From: JBBRHH01 sp038222915
GTDB lineage: Bacteria; Planctomycetota; Phycisphaerae; Tepidisphaerales; Tepidisphaeraceae
Assembly: GCA_038222915.1 (NCBI GenBank)
Contig: JBBRHH010000111.1
Location: 1 to 12,949, forward strand
Length of the DNA stretch: 12,949 bases
Reading direction: 5' to 3'
Both the position numbers and the translations under genes were made by a program. The stretch's first letter is position 1, and each line of letters begins with the position of its first letter. Shown here piece by piece: positions 12,056 to 12,949 of this stretch. The notes below the pieces were generated by a model. The model did no database searches. It was not told the DNA's origin and worked only from the letters and a program-made list of their open reading frames with translations.

Positions 12056-12591
12056 AGTGATTCCTCCATAAGAGTTTCGTATTCGAGTTGCACTTTGGGG
12101 AGCAACGATTCAATCAGGGTGACGGCCTCTTCGACGGCCGCCTGCACCGGCGGGCTCAGGCCCATCTCCATTTCGTCGAGATCGACGCGGCCGGGCTCGC
12201 ATCCGACGAGGAGGATGCGCTTCGCCTGCGTTCCCATCACTGAGACGAGGCGGAGGACTTTCATCGGGTCCATGCCGTGGGTTTGCATCATCAGGTCGGC
12301 GGGGGTCTGGACGTTGTCGTTGGGGTCGATGGGATCGGGCTCAATGACGTAGAGGGTGCCGGGGGCCTGGCCGCGCGGGGCGGCGTCGACGAGGATGGCG
12401 ATGTCGCAGGTGTCGATGAGGGCGTAGGCGAGATCGAGGCCGCGAATGCCGAAATCGACGAGGCGGACTCCCGGCGGAAGCGGGCGTTTCGCGAGGCGTT
12501 GCGCGACTTCGACGCCAAACGCGTCATCGCCGAGGAAGATATTGCCGATGCAGGCGATGAGGATGCGGGGAGACGTCGTGGGGGAGGTCAT
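12043..12591 (-). CDS. NiFe-hydrogenase maturation endopeptidase (HybD/HupD/HyaD type)
   Basis: The 182-aa protein removes the C-terminal extension of the hydrogenase large subunit after nickel insertion. Nickel-recognition residues are visible: GNIFLGDDAFGVEVAQRL (16-33) with D22/D23 at the position of HybD Glu16, LVDAAPRG (D69, equivalent to Asp62) and THGMDPMKVL (H105, equivalent to His93). The H-x-MDPxKVL form is typical of proteases that serve uptake-type hydrogenases of group 1. The start at 12591 was chosen because GGGGAGG lies 5-8 nt upstream and the ATG overlaps the previous stop as ATGA; further forward the frame is an artefact of the neighbouring gene. Its 3' end overlaps the 51-aa gene by 13 nt. 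The length is slightly above the usual 155-165 aa because of the tail after residue 165. Cytoplasmic. Confidence 0.92.
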   Translation of the reverse strand: MTSPTTSPRILIACIGNIFLGDDAFGVEVAQRLAKRPLPPGVRLVDFGIRGLDLAYALIDTCDIAILVDAAPRGQAPGTLYVIEPDPIDPNDNVQTPADLMMQTHGMDPMKVLRLVSVMGTQAKRILLVGCEPGRVDLDEMEMGLSPPVQAAVEEAVTLIESLLPKVQLEYETLMEESLCQH

Positions 12592-12926
12592 GTCGTCCTC
12601 CCCGGCTCGGGGGTGAGCGGTTCGACTTCTTCGGGGCGGAAGAAAAAGCGATGGCCGATCTTTCCCATGGCGCCGATGTCTTTGCCGGGGTCGTCGTCGA
12701 CGGTGACGGCGAGATGGTATTGATTCTCGAAATCCTGTTCGATGGCGACGATGGTGGCGGTCATTCCGTCCAGGGCGATGTCGAAGATATCGGCGCGGCG
12801 GCTGGGCCGGAGGCGGACGCGATCGCCGGGGTGGAGTTCGACGCCGCGGACGGTCAGTCGATGGAGCTTTGGCCGCTCTTCGAGCGGATTCCATTGGTCG
12901 AAGTTGAGCGTCTCGGGATCCTTCAT
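12588..12926 (-). CDS. 112-aa protein of unknown function in the hydrogenase operon
   Basis: I recognise no named domain. The central part, LHPGDRVRLRPSRRADIFDIALDGMTATIVAIEQDFENQYHL split over residues 31-71, alternates hydrophobic strands with G-D-x-V and looks like a small SH3-like or KOW-like barrel. The C-terminal part has VTVDDDPGKD (75-83) and GHRFFFRPEEVEPL (91-104), an acidic cluster and an aromatic strand. No signal peptide or membrane span is present. It overlaps the endopeptidase gene by ATGA, and its own ATG overlaps a possible upstream stop, so it belongs to the same transcript. The start is not certain, since the frame is open upstream to the window edge and the ribosome binding site is weak. 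Operon context suggests an accessory role for the hydrogenase or its maturation; this is inference. Confidence 0.75.
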   Translation of the reverse strand: MKDPETLNFDQWNPLEERPKLHRLTVRGVELHPGDRVRLRPSRRADIFDIALDGMTATIVAIEQDFENQYHLAVTVDDDPGKDIGAMGKIGHRFFFRPEEVEPLTPEPGRTT

Positions 12927-12949
12927 AGGGCTGATCTTTCGTTCACGGT
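12923..12949 (-). CDS. C-terminal tail of the preceding operon gene (partial)
   Basis: One minus-strand frame reads TVNERSAL and stops at a TGA whose first two bases are shared with the ATG of the 112-aa gene (ATGA). Two later junctions in this operon use the same 4-nt overlap, so the end of an upstream gene here is plausible. Eight residues are too few to identify it. A hydrogenase subunit or another accessory protein would fit the context. Confidence 0.35.
   Translation of the reverse strand, partial: TVNERSAL

Noticed and set aside
12592..12894. N-terminal extension of the hydrogenase endopeptidase
   Set aside because: It is Arg/Pro-rich out-of-frame reading of the 112-aa gene; the ATG at 12591 has GGGGAGG upstream and fits the family N-terminus.

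Overview
The window is GC-rich and tightly packed on both strands, with several ATGA stop/start overlaps. No rRNA or tRNA gene is visible. The gene mix (a short GGQ release-factor-like protein, a bacterial plant-type basic secretory protease, a WD40 protein next to metabolic genes, a uptake-hydrogenase-type maturation set, and C-tract-rich intergenic repeats) suggests an environmental bacterium, most likely of the Planctomycetota or a related group. That placement is inference, not proof.

Region 1 (1-1169, plus strand). The 3' end of what looks like an IS66-family transposase gene abuts a DUF2233/phosphodiester-glycosidase gene that has lost its 5' half at the junction near base 140. A short GGQ-containing release-factor-like gene follows.

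Region 2 (1166-5417, minus strand). Transcription order is a secreted BSP-type zinc protease, tdh (threonine 3-dehydrogenase), a seven-bladed WD40 protein, and kbl (glycine C-acetyltransferase). tdh and kbl form the classical two-step route from threonine to glycine plus acetyl-CoA. The protease overlaps tdh by ATGA, and the WD40 gene sits between the two enzymes and looks poorer in GC than they are.

Region 3 (5418-8446, plus strand). A divergent intergenic region with a 25-bp near-palindrome leads into a phytanoyl-CoA-dioxygenase-like Fe(II)/2-oxoglutarate enzyme, then a dihydrolipoamide dehydrogenase carrying its own N-terminal lipoyl domain.

Region 4 (8447-9954). This is about 1.5 kb with little convincing coding. 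It holds a 10-unit tandem array with an exact 11-bp period, flanked by two related C-tract blocks that share a perfect 21-bp repeat. There is also a 9-bp-arm hairpin, a 34-nt pure pyrimidine tract, a canonical G-quadruplex motif on the minus strand, and one weak ORF with a strong ribosome binding site.

Region 5 (9945-12949, minus strand). This is a compact NiFe-hydrogenase maturation and nickel operon: the tail of an upstream gene, a 112-aa conserved-looking protein, a HybD/HupD-type endopeptidase, a 51-aa single-span membrane protein, hypA, hypB and hupE, ending in a frameshifted VOC/glyoxalase remnant. Structural hydrogenase genes, hypC, hypD, hypE and hypF are not in the window. The 51-aa and 112-aa proteins are the best candidates here for under-described hydrogenase accessory factors.
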